Source: Pseudomonadota bacterium (GTDB lineage Bacteria; Pseudomonadota; Alphaproteobacteria; Rhizobiales; Rhizobiaceae). Taken from it: a stretch of 5,759 bases of DNA. Shown here in pieces: positions 5,087 through 5,759 of this stretch. Both the position numbers and the translations under genes were made by a program. The notes under the pieces were generated by a model, which saw only the letters and a program-made list of their open reading frames with translations, was not told the origin of the DNA and ran no database searches. The stretch covers positions 1 through 5,759 of the forward strand of contig JAEWHN010000049.1 in assembly GCA_023387775.1 (NCBI GenBank). The letters run 5' to 3'. The number at the start of each line of letters is the position of its first letter. Position 1 is the stretch's first letter.

Positions 5087-5759
5087 TCAGCGTTCGACGA
5101 TGCGGGCTCTCTCCCGCAATTCGGCGATGTACTTCTTGTTGAGCTGTTCGGCCTGGTCGTCCTTGGTTCCTTCCGCCTGGAAAACCATCTTGGCGACCTG
5201 GTCGTCCGACACTTCGCGGGAACTGCACACGCCGATAAACTCGACGCCTCGCTCGGTCTCGCGAACCGTGGTGGCGCCGCCGGCCTTGGTCTTCTTGATC
5301 TGGTCGGCCCATTCCGGCGGCAGTTCGGGCGCCAGCAGGCGGCCGAGGTCGCGCACGGTGACGTCGAGCAGGCCCTTGGCGAATTCACGGGTGGTGTTGC
5401 AGCCGTTGAAGCGCGCGCGCATCGACTCCGCCTCGCGCTTGCGGGCACCCATCTTGCCGCGTTCCTTCTGGGGAACGACAAAGATCACCTGCTGCAGCAT
5501 GTATTCGGTGGCTGTCGGCTTGCTGCCGCCCTGCTCGAGCATGCGGCGGACAACGTCCTGTTCACTCATGCTGCCGCCCTGCGCGCGGTAGCGAGCCTGG
5601 AGCGCCTGGTTCCAGGCCATCTGCGCGCCGATGAACTGCTTGAAATGCTCAGGCGTGACACCGGACTGCTGCATGATCTCGCTGAGCTGCTTCGGCGTCA
5701 TCTTGTTGGAACCGGCGAAACGCTTGAAGGCGTCCTCGATCTGCTGGTCCGAAACCTTG
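5087..5759 (-). CDS. SurA-like periplasmic chaperone with degenerate parvulin domain (5' end outside window)
   Basis: SurA-family proteins escort outer-membrane proteins through the periplasm. The last 223 residues are present. The open frame runs on upstream of the internal Met at 5701 to the window edge, reading KVSDQQIEDAFKRFAGSNK before it, so the true start and any signal peptide are outside. Visible residues 1-60 match the helical SurA N domain (VSDQQIEDAF, LSEIMQQSGVTPEHFKQFI, AQMAWNQALQARYR). From about 84 (TEYMLQQVIFVVP) to about 180 is a parvulin-like fold. The histidines expected in the first and last strands of active parvulins are not seen: the strands read YMLQQVIFV and VEFIGVC. 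Two Cys are visible, at 120 and 178. The end KKYIAELRERARIVER resembles the C-terminal SurA helix and strand. Its position directly before pdxA-rsmA supports a surA orthologue. Prolyl isomerase activity is doubtful. Confidence 0.85.
   Translation of the reverse strand, partial: KVSDQQIEDAFKRFAGSNKMTPKQLSEIMQQSGVTPEHFKQFIGAQMAWNQALQARYRAQGGSMSEQDVVRRMLEQGGSKPTATEYMLQQVIFVVPQKERGKMGARKREAESMRARFNGCNTTREFAKGLLDVTVRDLGRLLAPELPPEWADQIKKTKAGGATTVRETERGVEFIGVCSSREVSDDQVAKMVFQAEGTKDDQAEQLNKKYIAELRERARIVER

Noticed and set aside
1..5759. Search for an undescribed system: mobile element, CRISPR array, toxin-antitoxin, defence island or orphan gene
   Set aside because: Nearly every base belongs to conserved housekeeping genes in a conserved order; there are no tandem repeats, transposase motifs, tRNA-like structures or foreign-looking composition.

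Overview
The window is a GC-rich, densely coding stretch of housekeeping chromosome. It most likely comes from an alphaproteobacterium of the order Hyphomicrobiales (Rhizobiales), perhaps Phyllobacteriaceae/Mesorhizobium-like. That placement is an inference from gene order (fabF-mltG-yicC-gmk facing rsmA-pdxA-surA) and the rhizobial flavour of the proteins. No database search was possible.

Plus strand, positions 1-3204: the 3' end of fabF (fatty acid elongation), then mltG (endolytic murein transglycosylase), yicC (YicC/YloC-family endoribonuclease) and gmk (guanylate kinase). All four run in the same direction. The fabF-mltG gap is 119 bp and holds a weak hairpin followed by a T5 tract. The mltG-yicC gap is 105 bp with no promoter I can recognise. 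yicC and gmk are only 3 bp apart, and the gmk Shine-Dalgarno lies in the last sense codons of yicC, so these two are almost certainly co-transcribed and probably translationally coupled.

Minus strand, 5759 down to 3234: the 3' part of a SurA-like periplasmic chaperone gene, then pdxA (vitamin B6 synthesis) and rsmA/ksgA (16S rRNA dimethyladenosine methyltransferase). This is the surA-pdxA-rsmA order conserved in many proteobacteria, there usually downstream of lptD. surA and pdxA are 6 bp apart in the same frame. pdxA and rsmA overlap by 4 bp in an ATGA junction.

The two operons converge at 3205-3233. A strong bulged hairpin fills this gap, and its outer stem contains the stop codons of both gmk and rsmA, which pair with each other. 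It is the best candidate for a shared bidirectional terminator.

I found no mobile element, CRISPR array, tRNA, rRNA, phage gene or defence system, and no convincing undescribed system. The points most worth checking are the stop-codon hairpin, the SurA-like protein whose parvulin domain seems to lack the catalytic histidines but carries two cysteines, and small departures from family consensus in Gmk and MltG.
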